From Bacteroidota bacterium (GTDB lineage Bacteria; Bacteroidota; Bacteroidia; 2-12-FULL-35-15): 8,112 nucleotides of DNA. A program made the position numbers and the translations under genes. The stretch spans positions 1-8,112 of the forward strand of contig JAIOQD010000047.1 in NCBI GenBank assembly GCA_021413595.1, given 5' to 3'. Below are positions 1 to 6,257 of this stretch, piece by piece (position 1 is the stretch's first letter; the number at the start of each line of letters is the position of its first letter). The notes below the pieces were generated by a model. It saw only the letters and a list, made by a program, of their open reading frames with translations. It did no database searches and was not told the DNA's origin.

Positions 1-122
1 ACAACAGAATCATGCTGACGTTGTTGTATTGCAAGCTCCTGTTGAGTCGGCTTGGTCAGGAACATCCAGCCAATTAAAATTGCACCAATTACTAAGAGAC
101 CTATTATCGAATTTTTATCCAT
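1..122 (-). CDS. yidC: Membrane protein insertase YidC/Oxa1, N-terminal fragment
   Basis: Only the first 40 codons lie in the window; the gene continues past position 1. The peptide starts MDKNSIIGLLVIGAILIGWM and goes on with FLTKPTQQELAIQQRQHDSV. It has a short charged start, one hydrophobic transmembrane segment at about residues 5-22, and then a Gln-rich polar stretch. This is how Bacteroidota YidC proteins begin: an uncleaved N-terminal helix leading into a large periplasmic domain. YidC inserts and folds inner-membrane proteins, alone or with SecYEG. The conserved core that would prove the assignment is outside the window, so the call rests on the N-terminal signature recalled from the family. 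The ATG at 120-122 is chosen because a promoter-like box lies about 33 nt upstream and no better start is seen. The gene is separated from the gene on its upstream side by a strong terminator. Confidence 0.8.
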   Translation of the reverse strand, partial: MDKNSIIGLLVIGAILIGWMFLTKPTQQELAIQQRQHDSV

Positions 123-154
123 TTTATTTATTATAATACCTTTAAATGCGGGCG

Positions 155-162
155 CAAAGATA
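155..162 (-). promoter_or_regulatory. Bacteroidota-type -7 promoter box for yidC
   Basis: Read on the minus strand the sequence is TATCTTTG followed by CGCCCGCA. It matches the Bacteroidota -7 consensus TAnnTTTG exactly and lies about 33 nt before the yidC ATG. That gives a short leader of roughly 25 nt. No clear TTTG -33 element is visible about 19 nt further upstream. The box itself is seen directly; promoter function is inferred. Confidence 0.5.
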
Positions 163-317
163 ATAATAATTAGTTATGAGAATTGAGATATAAGAATTGG
201 GCTAGGAGAACTGAATTTTAAGATTTTAGTGAGAATATTTATGGAATTCTCGTTTCTATGTCGCTTTCAGCGTATCTTCGGTATCAGGATCTATAAACAG
301 TGGGAATGATTAAAACG

Positions 318-364
318 AAAAAAGCTGATATAAGAAACAATTTGTTTCTTATATCAGCTTTTTT
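318..364 (-). terminator. Perfect 23-bp-arm hairpin, intrinsic terminator, possibly bidirectional
   Basis: Arms 318-340 and 342-364 are exact reverse complements around one central base. The core AAGCTGATATAAGAAACAA pairs with its complement, and the outer bases form an A run on one side and a T run on the other. The hairpin starts 15 nt beyond the stop codon of the minus-strand gene at 379-1431, where an intrinsic terminator is expected. The A/T-run symmetry would let it act on both strands, although no plus-strand gene enters it here. It also insulates yidC from read-through. Confidence 0.85.
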
Positions 365-378
365 TATAATTTCAATAA

Positions 379-1431
379 CTACTTTGAAACAATAAATTTA
401 CCTTTTCCAACTGGTTTTCCTGTCAGAGCGGTAATTTGGTAAAAATAAATCCCGTTTTCGTAATTAGAAGTATTGATACTTGTATTGTTTTTCTTTAGTC
501 TGGTTCTTTCTATCAATTTTCCATTTACATCAAAAATTACAAGATAAGATTCTGTTGAAAGTCCTGTAATATTGATTTTATCAGATGCCGGATTTGGATA
601 AACATTCAGTTCGTTTTTTGTCATTGATTGTTCTTTCACACCAACCAGCGTAGATAAAAGATAACCAGCATTCGTAACAACATTGTTCCCATCGGTAATG
701 ACTTCAGCAACAGGGAATTTTTCTACGTTGGACCACCATCTGTAGCTATTGGTAGTGTCCTTCCTTGGGTTGGGATCTCCGGGAGCTGATGGATTAAGCA
801 TCCACGGTTGTCCTGTTGGTAATAAAAAAATTGAATCAGTGGTAATTTCGATGTATTTCTGACGTAGAGTGCTTAGGTTAGAGTTTACAGGCGTAGTAAG
901 CGTTCCCCAAGCATCAATAGAACTGGTATAATTAATTGAAGCTTTTACTTTCATAGAGTCAAATCCCGGCTGACCTAAATAAAATTTTAATTCATACTTG
1001 CTTGTGCCAGAATAATTTGTCATATAATTTGAAGGAAAAGATAAAAACTTTTGAGCTGGAGTAAATTGTACTGCCATAGGTCCAAATCCAAAATCACCAT
1101 AAAACCCAAGAATATCAATTTGGCTTGAGGCGTTTTTCATAAAGCTTGTCATGTCACCAGCGCCTACACCTAAAGTAGCTGTTGGGAAAAAGGAAGACCC
1201 TGCAACAGATGATGGAGTTGAGAAAGCTGTAGTGTCAGTACTTTGATTTGCCCAAGAGGCAAAATTCCAGCTTTGATTTGTGCCGGCACTTCCGTAAGAC
1301 GTAATAGTGGTGTCATTGGCCATAACGAATGTTTTACCAGCAACCGGCATATCACCGGTATTTATTTGAATTTGCGCATTAACCGATAATGCAGAAATTA
1401 CCAAAGAAGAAAGAAGTAAGTTTTTTTTCAT
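379..1431 (-). CDS. Secreted T9SS type A sorting-domain protein of unknown function
   Basis: The protein has 350 residues. Residues 1-20 form a Sec signal peptide: two lysines, a Leu/Val-rich core, then SVNAQ, a typical signal peptidase I site. Residues 21-265 are Ser/Thr/Asn-rich, predicted beta-rich and free of cysteine, and match no enzyme I recognise; a YRWWSN motif lies at 230-235. Residues 273-350 form a T9SS type A C-terminal domain. It starts with LNVYPNP (275-281), continues through the DVNGK turn (301-305) and NGIYFYQI (326-333), and ends in a basic GKGKFIVSK. T9SS cargo crosses the inner membrane by Sec and the outer membrane by T9SS, after which this domain is normally cleaved and the protein is released or anchored at the surface. 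The ATG at 1431 is supported because the signal peptide begins there. A strong hairpin follows the stop. A weak -7-like TAACTTCG sits at 1469-1476 on the minus strand. Secretion is well supported; the role of the middle region is unknown. Confidence 0.9.
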   Translation of the reverse strand: MKKNLLLSSLVISALSVNAQIQINTGDMPVAGKTFVMANDTTITSYGSAGTNQSWNFASWANQSTDTTAFSTPSSVAGSSFFPTATLGVGAGDMTSFMKNASSQIDILGFYGDFGFGPMAVQFTPAQKFLSFPSNYMTNYSGTSKYELKFYLGQPGFDSMKVKASINYTSSIDAWGTLTTPVNSNLSTLRQKYIEITTDSIFLLPTGQPWMLNPSAPGDPNPRKDTTNSYRWWSNVEKFPVAEVITDGNNVVTNAGYLLSTLVGVKEQSMTKNELNVYPNPASDKINITGLSTESYLVIFDVNGKLIERTRLKKNNTSINTSNYENGIYFYQITALTGKPVGKGKFIVSK

Positions 1432-1562
1432 GTAGAATTGGTTTTTAAGTAGATGAAAATTATTATAACGAAGTTAAATATTTTTTTTCAGTATTTAAAA
1501 TGATATTAATCATGTTTTTTATGAGAAAAATTGTGTAATATCTTAGAGCCTCTCGAGAAGTG

Positions 1563-1627
1563 CGTTGGCTTTTATAGGAAATACTGTTATTTTTTTTAAA
1601 AATTTAAACAGGCTATTAGTGCCAACG
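1563..1627. repeat. Imperfect 15-bp inverted repeat between the T9SS gene and asd
   Basis: CGTTGGCTTTTATAG at 1563-1577 and CTATTAGTGCCAACG at 1613-1627 are inverted copies matching at 12 of 15 positions, with the outer 7 bp (CGTTGGC/GCCAACG) perfect. The 35-nt middle is very AT-rich. It lies downstream of asd and upstream of the T9SS cargo gene, both on the minus strand. It could be a weak RNA structure or the worn ends of a small element. No poly-T tail follows that would make it a clear terminator. The rest of the 286-nt gap at 1432-1717 shows no gene. Confidence 0.35.
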
Positions 1628-1717
1628 GAATGTCTTCTATAAGCTCAGCCTGACCAAGTGTGAGGTCTTATTTAGTGATTTTTATTTCGTTTTTTATTTC
1701 AAATTGATAAACCTTAA

Positions 1718-2704
1718 TTAAACCAGTTTGTTGTTAAGCAAATACTCCGCGATCTGCACTGCATTGGTAGCTGCACCTTTGCGAAGATTATCAGCAACGA
1801 TCCACATGTTTAAGGTTTTTTCCTGTGTTTCGTCTCTGCGTAAACGTCCAACAAATACATCATCTTTATCGTGGGCATCCATTGGCATTGGGTATTTTAA
1901 GTTTTTTACATCATCTACTAAAACTACACCTGCTGCATTTTTCAGCAATTCGCGTACTTCATTCAAATCAAATTCATTTTCAAATTCTACATTCAAACTT
2001 TCGCTGTGTCCACCCATAACAGGTATTCGCACCGTAGTTGCAGTAACGCGAATGGTATCACCCATAATTTTTTTTGTTTCATTCACCATTTTCATCTCTT
2101 CTTTGGTGTATCCGTTTTCGGTAAAAACATCAATTTGTGGAATCGCATTTAAGTCGATAGGGTAGGCATAAGCCATTTCCCCTTTTATACCTTTACGTTC
2201 ATTCATTAACTGGTCAACAGCTTTAACTCCAGTGCCTGTAACGGATTGGTAGGTAGAAACAACTATTCTTTTAATGTTATATTTTTTGTGCAAAGGGTTT
2301 AAGGCCACTACCATTTGTATCGTTGAACAATTGGGGTTAGCAATAATTTTATCATGGCGGCTTAATTCATTTGCATTTATCTCAGGAACAGTAAGCTTTT
2401 TTGAAGGATCCATTCTCCATGCCGAAGAGTTATCAATGACTGTAATTCCAGCCGCGGCAAATTTTGGTGCCCATTCGAGAGAGGTGCTTCCCCCTGCAGA
2501 AAATAGAGCCACAGCGGGTTTCATATCTATAGCGGTTTGCATTCCAACCACTTTATATTTAGTTCCATTAAAGGAAATTTCTTTGCCAACAGACTTTTCA
2601 GAGGCAACAGGAATTAATTCTGTTACCGGAAAGTTGCGTTCTTTTAAAATCTGGATCATCTTTGTACCTACTAAACCTGTTGCACCAACTACTGCTATTT
2701 TCAT
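1718..2704 (-). CDS. asd: Aspartate-semialdehyde dehydrogenase
   Basis: The enzyme reduces L-aspartyl-4-phosphate with NADPH to L-aspartate-4-semialdehyde, the branch point to lysine/diaminopimelate, threonine and methionine; it is cytosolic. The protein has 328 residues, normal for the family. The N-terminal Rossmann NADP-binding loop is GATGLVG at residues 7-13. SSAWRMD at 93-99 is a substrate-site motif. The catalytic cysteine is C126 in NPNCST (124-128 region). STYQSVTGTG follows at 150-159 with the active-site Gln at 153. VRIPVMGGHSE at 225-235 carries the active-site Arg226 and the catalytic acid/base His233. All key residues are present, so the enzyme should be active. The spacing of these motifs fits the Gram-positive-type branch (about 330 residues) rather than the longer E. 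coli type. The ATG at 2704 puts the GATG loop at the usual distance from the N-terminus. The gene is divergent from the 2971 gene across 266 bp. Confidence 0.96.
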   Translation of the reverse strand: MKIAVVGATGLVGTKMIQILKERNFPVTELIPVASEKSVGKEISFNGTKYKVVGMQTAIDMKPAVALFSAGGSTSLEWAPKFAAAGITVIDNSSAWRMDPSKKLTVPEINANELSRHDKIIANPNCSTIQMVVALNPLHKKYNIKRIVVSTYQSVTGTGVKAVDQLMNERKGIKGEMAYAYPIDLNAIPQIDVFTENGYTKEEMKMVNETKKIMGDTIRVTATTVRIPVMGGHSESLNVEFENEFDLNEVRELLKNAAGVVLVDDVKNLKYPMPMDAHDKDDVFVGRLRRDETQEKTLNMWIVADNLRKGAATNAVQIAEYLLNNKLV

Positions 2705-2743
2705 TTGTTAAATTTCTTGATTTGTTAACGATTAATAATTGCG

Positions 2744-2751
2744 TAAATATA
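2744..2751 (-). promoter_or_regulatory. Candidate -7 box for asd
   Basis: The minus-strand TATATTTA differs from TAnnTTTG at one position and lies about 40 nt before the asd ATG. A TTG is found about 23 nt upstream, wider than the usual 19 or so. The assignment is tentative. Confidence 0.3.
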
Positions 2752-2840
2752 AGTACTCAGCAGCTAAATTTTGACAAGGATTTAATTATTCCTACTGTAT
2801 TTTTTAGAAAAGCTGTGTGATTAGTGAAAAAACAAAAGAG

Positions 2841-2863
2841 AAGCAGCTGTGTGGTCACTGCTT
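2841..2863. other. Short hairpin in the divergent asd / LTD-protein intergenic region
   Basis: AAGCAG (2841-2846) and CTGCTT (2858-2863) can pair across an 11-nt loop. An A-rich stretch lies before it and TTTTTAT follows, which resembles a weak plus-strand terminator. It stands between two divergent genes, where no terminator is expected. It may be a chance structure, a roadblock to upstream transcription, or the end of a short RNA. The remainder of 2705-2970 shows no gene. Confidence 0.25.
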
Positions 2864-2921
2864 TTTATCTCCATATTTCTTTTTAATCCAATTATCTTAT
2901 TAATTTAGCATCCTTATTATA

Positions 2922-2951
2922 TTGTTAGCTGAGGATTTTTCCATAATTTAC
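2922..2951 (+). promoter_or_regulatory. Candidate promoter for the lamin-tail protein gene
   Basis: TTG at 2922-2924 and TAATTTAC at 2944-2951 are separated by 19 nt, the usual Bacteroidota -33/-7 spacing. The -7 box matches TAnnTTTG at 6 of 8 positions. Transcription would start around 2957, leaving a very short leader before the ATG at 2971. No Shine-Dalgarno sequence is visible, which is normal in this phylum. Confidence 0.35.
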
Positions 2952-2970
2952 ACTAGATAATTGAAACAAG

Positions 2971-5900
2971 ATGCGCATCCTATTTTTATCTTTTCTTTTC
3001 ATTACTTCTTTTGTTACAGCACAAGTAACAGACAATTTTACAGATGGAGACTTTACTTCCAGCCCTGTGTGGAGTGGTGATGCAGCTGAATTTATTGTAA
3101 ATACATCACAACAATTGCAATTAAATAATACAATTGCCGGTGCAAGTTATCTTTCCACAGCAAGTCCCACCTCCTCATTAAATAATATTGAATGGCGTTT
3201 TTATATTAAACAAACCTTTGCCCCATCGTCCAGTAATTACGGAAGAGTTTATCTGGCATCAGATCAGGCTAATTTAGAGGGTTCGTTGAATGGTTATTAT
3301 TTGCAATTTGGTGAAGCTTTAAGTAATGATGCAGTAGAATTATTCCGGCAAACGGGTTTAACAAGCACCTCTGTTGCGCGTTGTACAAATGGACAAATTG
3401 CAGCATCATTTGCGATAGGTGTAAAAGTAACACGTAATGCCTCAGGTGTCTGGAGTTTATTTTATAATGGCACCATTGTAGTTGATTTAACTCCTCCAAC
3501 TATTGTTTCATCAGCAGTTATCTCCAGCACACAGTTGGATGTTTTATTCAATGAAAATGTGCAATTAGCTACTGCGCAAACGCTCACTAATTATAGCGCT
3601 AACAATGGTTTAGGAAACCCTACTGTGGCATTAAGAGATGCCGTTAATTTGAGTTTGGTTCATTTAACTTTTGCAACAACTTTTACAAGCGGACTTGCCA
3701 ATACACTCACTGTAACTAATGTACAAGATTTTAGTGCAAATGCAATTACAACTGCAAATACCAATTTCACCTATTTTATATCTTCATTACCATTATTCAA
3801 AGATATCATCATCACTGAAATTTTTGCAGACCCCTCGCCTCAAGTAGGTTTGCCGGCAGTAGAGTTCATCGAAATTTATAACCGAAGTACTGCTACTATT
3901 AATTTAAATGGATGGAAATTTACGGATGGCTCATCCACTGCAACATTGAGCACATACAACCTTTCATCAAATCAATATTTAATTATTTGCAGCACTTTAG
4001 ATACAGCACTATTCACACCCTTTGGAAATAGGATGGGACTGAGCAGTTTTCCCTCTTTGAACAATGCTGGCGATAAAATTTATTTAAAAGACAATACTCT
4101 TGCATTTATTGATTCTGTTGGGTATTCCGACACATGGTATCAGGATGCAACAAAAAAGGCGGGTGGCTGGTCGTTGGAGTTGATCAATCCAAATTCAGGA
4201 GTAAATTGTTTGGAATCCACTAATTGGATCGCATCAAATAATATAAGTGGTGGAACGCCCGGAACACAAAACAGTGTCTATTCATTAGCTCTTGATATTA
4301 CAGCACCAACGATCTCAAGTGTTACTGTTGTAGATTCATTACATATTAATGTTTGTTTTAGCGAAGCCTTAGATGCCTCACAAATTTCTGTTCTTACAAA
4401 TTATAGTATTAACAACGGAGTTGGAACACCAATAACTGATACGGCAAACAGTACATTAACATGTGCCGCTTTAACGTTGGGTACTCCTCTGGTTTCATCA
4501 ACAACATATACGCTTACATTAACCAATATGGCGGACTGTTCGGGCAATGCCTTAAGTCTGGTATTAACATCAACAGCCTCCTTGCCTGATTTCGGCTCTG
4601 CTATTGCTGCAGTGGGGTTCTCAAGTTTTTCATTAACAAATTCTGAGCAAACAATAACATTAAAAAATCCTCAAGGTGCTGTTATATCAAGTGTTTCATA
4701 CAACGACCAGTGGTATCATGATGCAATTAAAAAAAATGGAGGCTGGAGTTTAGAGCAAATAGATCCTAATAATCCCTGTGCAGGAATTGACAACTGGAGA
4801 GCCTCATTCAATACGTTGGGTGGAACTCCGGGTACCTTAAATTCAACCAATGGGAATAACCCTGATAATTCGCCTCCGGAAGTATTGAGGGTAGCCGTTG
4901 TTGCAGCAGATACAATTCAAATCTATTTTAATGAATCTTTGGATAGCACCACAATGTTGAATTTGGCGATCTATTCAATTGATAATGGCTTGGGTTCGCC
5001 AATTCAGTTAAGTCCTATTGCACCTGATTTTAAAAGTGTACGGTTAACATTATCAAGTGCTTTGCAAATTGGAATAATATACACAATCACAATAAACAAT
5101 GCAATCACTGATTGTGCCGGGAATGCTGTTGGATTGGAAAACACAGCCCGCTTTGCTTTACCTGAACCTGCATTGCCAAACGATATTGTGATCAATGAAC
5201 TATTGGTAGATCCCAAAACGGATGGGGTTGATTTTGTAGAAATTTATAATCGTTCAAATAAAGTGATCGATTTAAACACAATGACCATTTCTCAGTACGA
5301 CACTGTCAATAATGTACTTACAAGTATTTCTGCTATTTCAACAGAAAGTTATTTGATTTTTCCACAAGAATATTTGGTGTTGAGTGAAGATGGCTCAATC
5401 GTGAAAAGCCAATATAACACAACTAATCCAAAAGGGTTTTTGGATGTAAGTAACTTGCCTACAATGAGCATTGCCGGTGGAACGGTTTGTTTAGCAACTA
5501 ATTCAGCCATCATAGACTTATTGAAATATTACGACTTTATGCAGTTTCCTTTACTAAGTATTACTAAAGGAGTGTCGTTGGAGCGCTTAGATTTTAACAG
5601 GCCTACGCAAGACCTCACCAATTGGCATTCGGCAGCTCAGGATATTGGTTTTGCAACCCCTGCCTACAAAAATTCACAATTTAACGATGCCGGAGAAACG
5701 GATGATGCCATAGAAATAACGCCTGAAGTGTTTTCTCCGGATGAAGATGGATTTAATGATATTGTAAATATTAATTATCATTTTGATACGCCCGGATTTG
5801 TTGGGAATATTACTATTTATGATAGCAAGGGACGAATAGTAAGATATTTGGTGCGTAGCGAATTATTGGGTTTGAAAGGAACATACAGTTGGGATGGCAT

Positions 5901-6018
5901 TACCGGAGATCGTGAAAAAGCACGTATCGGAATTTACATCATCTTTTTTGAAGTGTTTGATCTATCAGGCAATGTAAAGCAGTATAAGAAAACGTGTGTG
6001 GTTGCTGGGAAAATCTAA
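2971..6018 (+). CDS. Secreted modular Ig-like/lamin-tail-domain protein with T9SS-type C-terminus
   Basis: The 1015-residue protein starts with a signal peptide (1-18, ending TAQ). Residues 19-170 resemble a LamG/concanavalin-like beta-sandwich. Three units of an Ig-like (SbsA/Big_5) domain plus a lamin tail domain follow. Unit 1 is Ig 174-272 and LTD 278-436, unit 2 is Ig 444-540 and LTD 542-626, and unit 3 is Ig 634-733 and LTD 738-902. The Ig modules share NYSANNGLG (207-215), NYSINNGVG (477-485) and IYSIDNGLG (667-675). LTDs 1 and 3 carry EFIEIYNRS (298-306) and DFVEIYNRS (754-762). LTDs 1 and 2 share a WY-D-KK-GGWSLE block and GGTPGT. Residues 915-1015 (SPDEDGFND, GRIVRYL, YSWDG, GIYIIFFEV) form a FlgD-like/T9SS C-terminal domain. 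No catalytic motif is visible, so an adhesive or structural surface role is inferred. Unit 2 lacks the first half of its LTD. The stop codon at 6016-6018 abuts a MITE-like element. Confidence 0.88.
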   Translation: MRILFLSFLFITSFVTAQVTDNFTDGDFTSSPVWSGDAAEFIVNTSQQLQLNNTIAGASYLSTASPTSSLNNIEWRFYIKQTFAPSSSNYGRVYLASDQANLEGSLNGYYLQFGEALSNDAVELFRQTGLTSTSVARCTNGQIAASFAIGVKVTRNASGVWSLFYNGTIVVDLTPPTIVSSAVISSTQLDVLFNENVQLATAQTLTNYSANNGLGNPTVALRDAVNLSLVHLTFATTFTSGLANTLTVTNVQDFSANAITTANTNFTYFISSLPLFKDIIITEIFADPSPQVGLPAVEFIEIYNRSTATINLNGWKFTDGSSTATLSTYNLSSNQYLIICSTLDTALFTPFGNRMGLSSFPSLNNAGDKIYLKDNTLAFIDSVGYSDTWYQDATKKAGGWSLELINPNSGVNCLESTNWIASNNISGGTPGTQNSVYSLALDITAPTISSVTVVDSLHINVCFSEALDASQISVLTNYSINNGVGTPITDTANSTLTCAALTLGTPLVSSTTYTLTLTNMADCSGNALSLVLTSTASLPDFGSAIAAVGFSSFSLTNSEQTITLKNPQGAVISSVSYNDQWYHDAIKKNGGWSLEQIDPNNPCAGIDNWRASFNTLGGTPGTLNSTNGNNPDNSPPEVLRVAVVAADTIQIYFNESLDSTTMLNLAIYSIDNGLGSPIQLSPIAPDFKSVRLTLSSALQIGIIYTITINNAITDCAGNAVGLENTARFALPEPALPNDIVINELLVDPKTDGVDFVEIYNRSNKVIDLNTMTISQYDTVNNVLTSISAISTESYLIFPQEYLVLSEDGSIVKSQYNTTNPKGFLDVSNLPTMSIAGGTVCLATNSAIIDLLKYYDFMQFPLLSITKGVSLERLDFNRPTQDLTNWHSAAQDIGFATPAYKNSQFNDAGETDDAIEITPEVFSPDEDGFNDIVNINYHFDTPGFVGNITIYDSKGRIVRYLVRSELLGLKGTYSWDGITGDREKARIGIYIIFFEVFDLSGNVKQYKKTCVVAGKI

Positions 6019-6053
6019 GAGGTTGTTTAAATTTAGTTTCGAAATTATTCTAT

Positions 6054-6101
6054 TGCAATGTCCCCTGACAGGGTTTCAAACCCTGTTAGGGGGGCATTGC
6101 A
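6054..6101 (+). repeat. Palindromic repeat copy 1, long hairpin
   Basis: The core ACAGGGTTT-C-AAACCCTGT is a perfect palindrome around 6077. It extends outward through a G-T wobble, a CCCCT/AGGGG block and, after one bulged G, TGCAATG/CATTGCA. The total is about 24 pairs. The 25-nt unit 6065-6089 is repeated exactly, inverted, at 6129-6153. In the transcript arriving from the 2971 gene the odd pair is G-U and so tolerated. The hairpin may stop transcription or protect the 3' end. No U-run follows, so a classic intrinsic terminator is doubtful. Confidence 0.7.
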
Positions 6102-6126
6102 GGTTTCCGCCTTGTGTTTAAAATAC

Positions 6127-6155
6127 CTCTAACAGGGTTTGAAACCCTGTCAGAG
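6127..6155 (-). repeat. Palindromic repeat copy 2, inverted relative to copy 1
   Basis: CTCT-A-ACAGGGTTT-G-AAACCCTGT-C-AGAG centres on 6141. Bases 6129-6153 are the exact reverse complement of 6065-6089. On the minus strand the one imperfect pair becomes G-U, so the better stem forms in RNA coming from the murF/alr side; a TATTTT stretch follows on that strand. Together with copy 1 it forms a BIME-like head-to-head pair with a 39-nt spacer. Confidence 0.7.
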
Positions 6156-6199
6156 TGTGCCTATGTATAAATAACGGATGAATTTTAAACAACATCTAA

Positions 6200-6229
6200 G
6201 CTCTGCACAAGTAATTATTGTCTTAGAGC
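6200..6229 (-). terminator. Weak hairpin downstream of murF/alr
   Basis: GCTCT (6200-6204) pairs with AGAGC (6225-6229), and ACAA (6207-6210) pairs with TTGT (6217-6220), with an internal loop between the two helices. It lies about 28 nt past the murF/alr stop and may be the original terminator of that gene, between it and the inserted element. There is no strong T-run, so the call is tentative. Confidence 0.22.
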
Positions 6230-6257
6230 CAATAGCTGTTTAATTAAAAAGTAATAT

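Larger units (their letters stand above)
6019..6196. mobile_element. Putative 178-bp MITE-like element with terminal inverted repeats and TAA target duplication
   Basis: The left end GAGGTTGTTTAAATTT (6019-6034) and the right end, read inverted, GATGTTGTTTAAAATT (6181-6196) match at 14 of 16 positions. TAA lies immediately outside each end (6016-6018 and 6197-6199), consistent with a 3-bp target duplication of the TNA type known from some IS5-family groups. The wider string ATCTAAG occurs at both borders (6013-6019 and 6194-6200), so the exact ends are uncertain by a few bases. There is no coding capacity. The interior is symmetric: 46 nt from the left end and 43 nt from the right end come two inverted copies of a 25-nt palindromic sequence. 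If real, it is non-autonomous and needs a transposase from elsewhere. The left TAA is the stop codon of the preceding gene. Confidence 0.5.

Noticed and set aside
1170..1355. Short minus-strand frame within the T9SS cargo gene
   Set aside because: It overlaps the supported reading frame in another frame and shows no domain or signal peptide.
1541..1550. The 10-mer TCTTAGAGCC, also found at 6221-6230, as a dispersed repeat
   Set aside because: Many shared 10-mers are expected by chance in 8 kb and the flanks do not match.
1728..2711. Plus-strand open frames opposite asd (1728-2165, 1825-2019, 2274-2711)
   Set aside because: They lie antisense to a fully supported enzyme gene, have no recognisable domains and look like shadows of its codon pattern.
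3269..3499. Minus-strand frame opposite the lamin-tail gene (and another at 5004-5216)
   Set aside because: Antisense frames with low-complexity His/Leu-rich or featureless products; no independent evidence.
6065..6089. Palindrome copy 1 as a classic rho-independent terminator
   Set aside because: The stem is strong but is followed by GGGGGCATTGC, not a T-run, so a standard intrinsic mechanism is not supported.
6054..6155. The two palindromes as a minimal CRISPR array
   Set aside because: The copies are inverted relative to each other, not direct; there are only two, and no cas gene is nearby.
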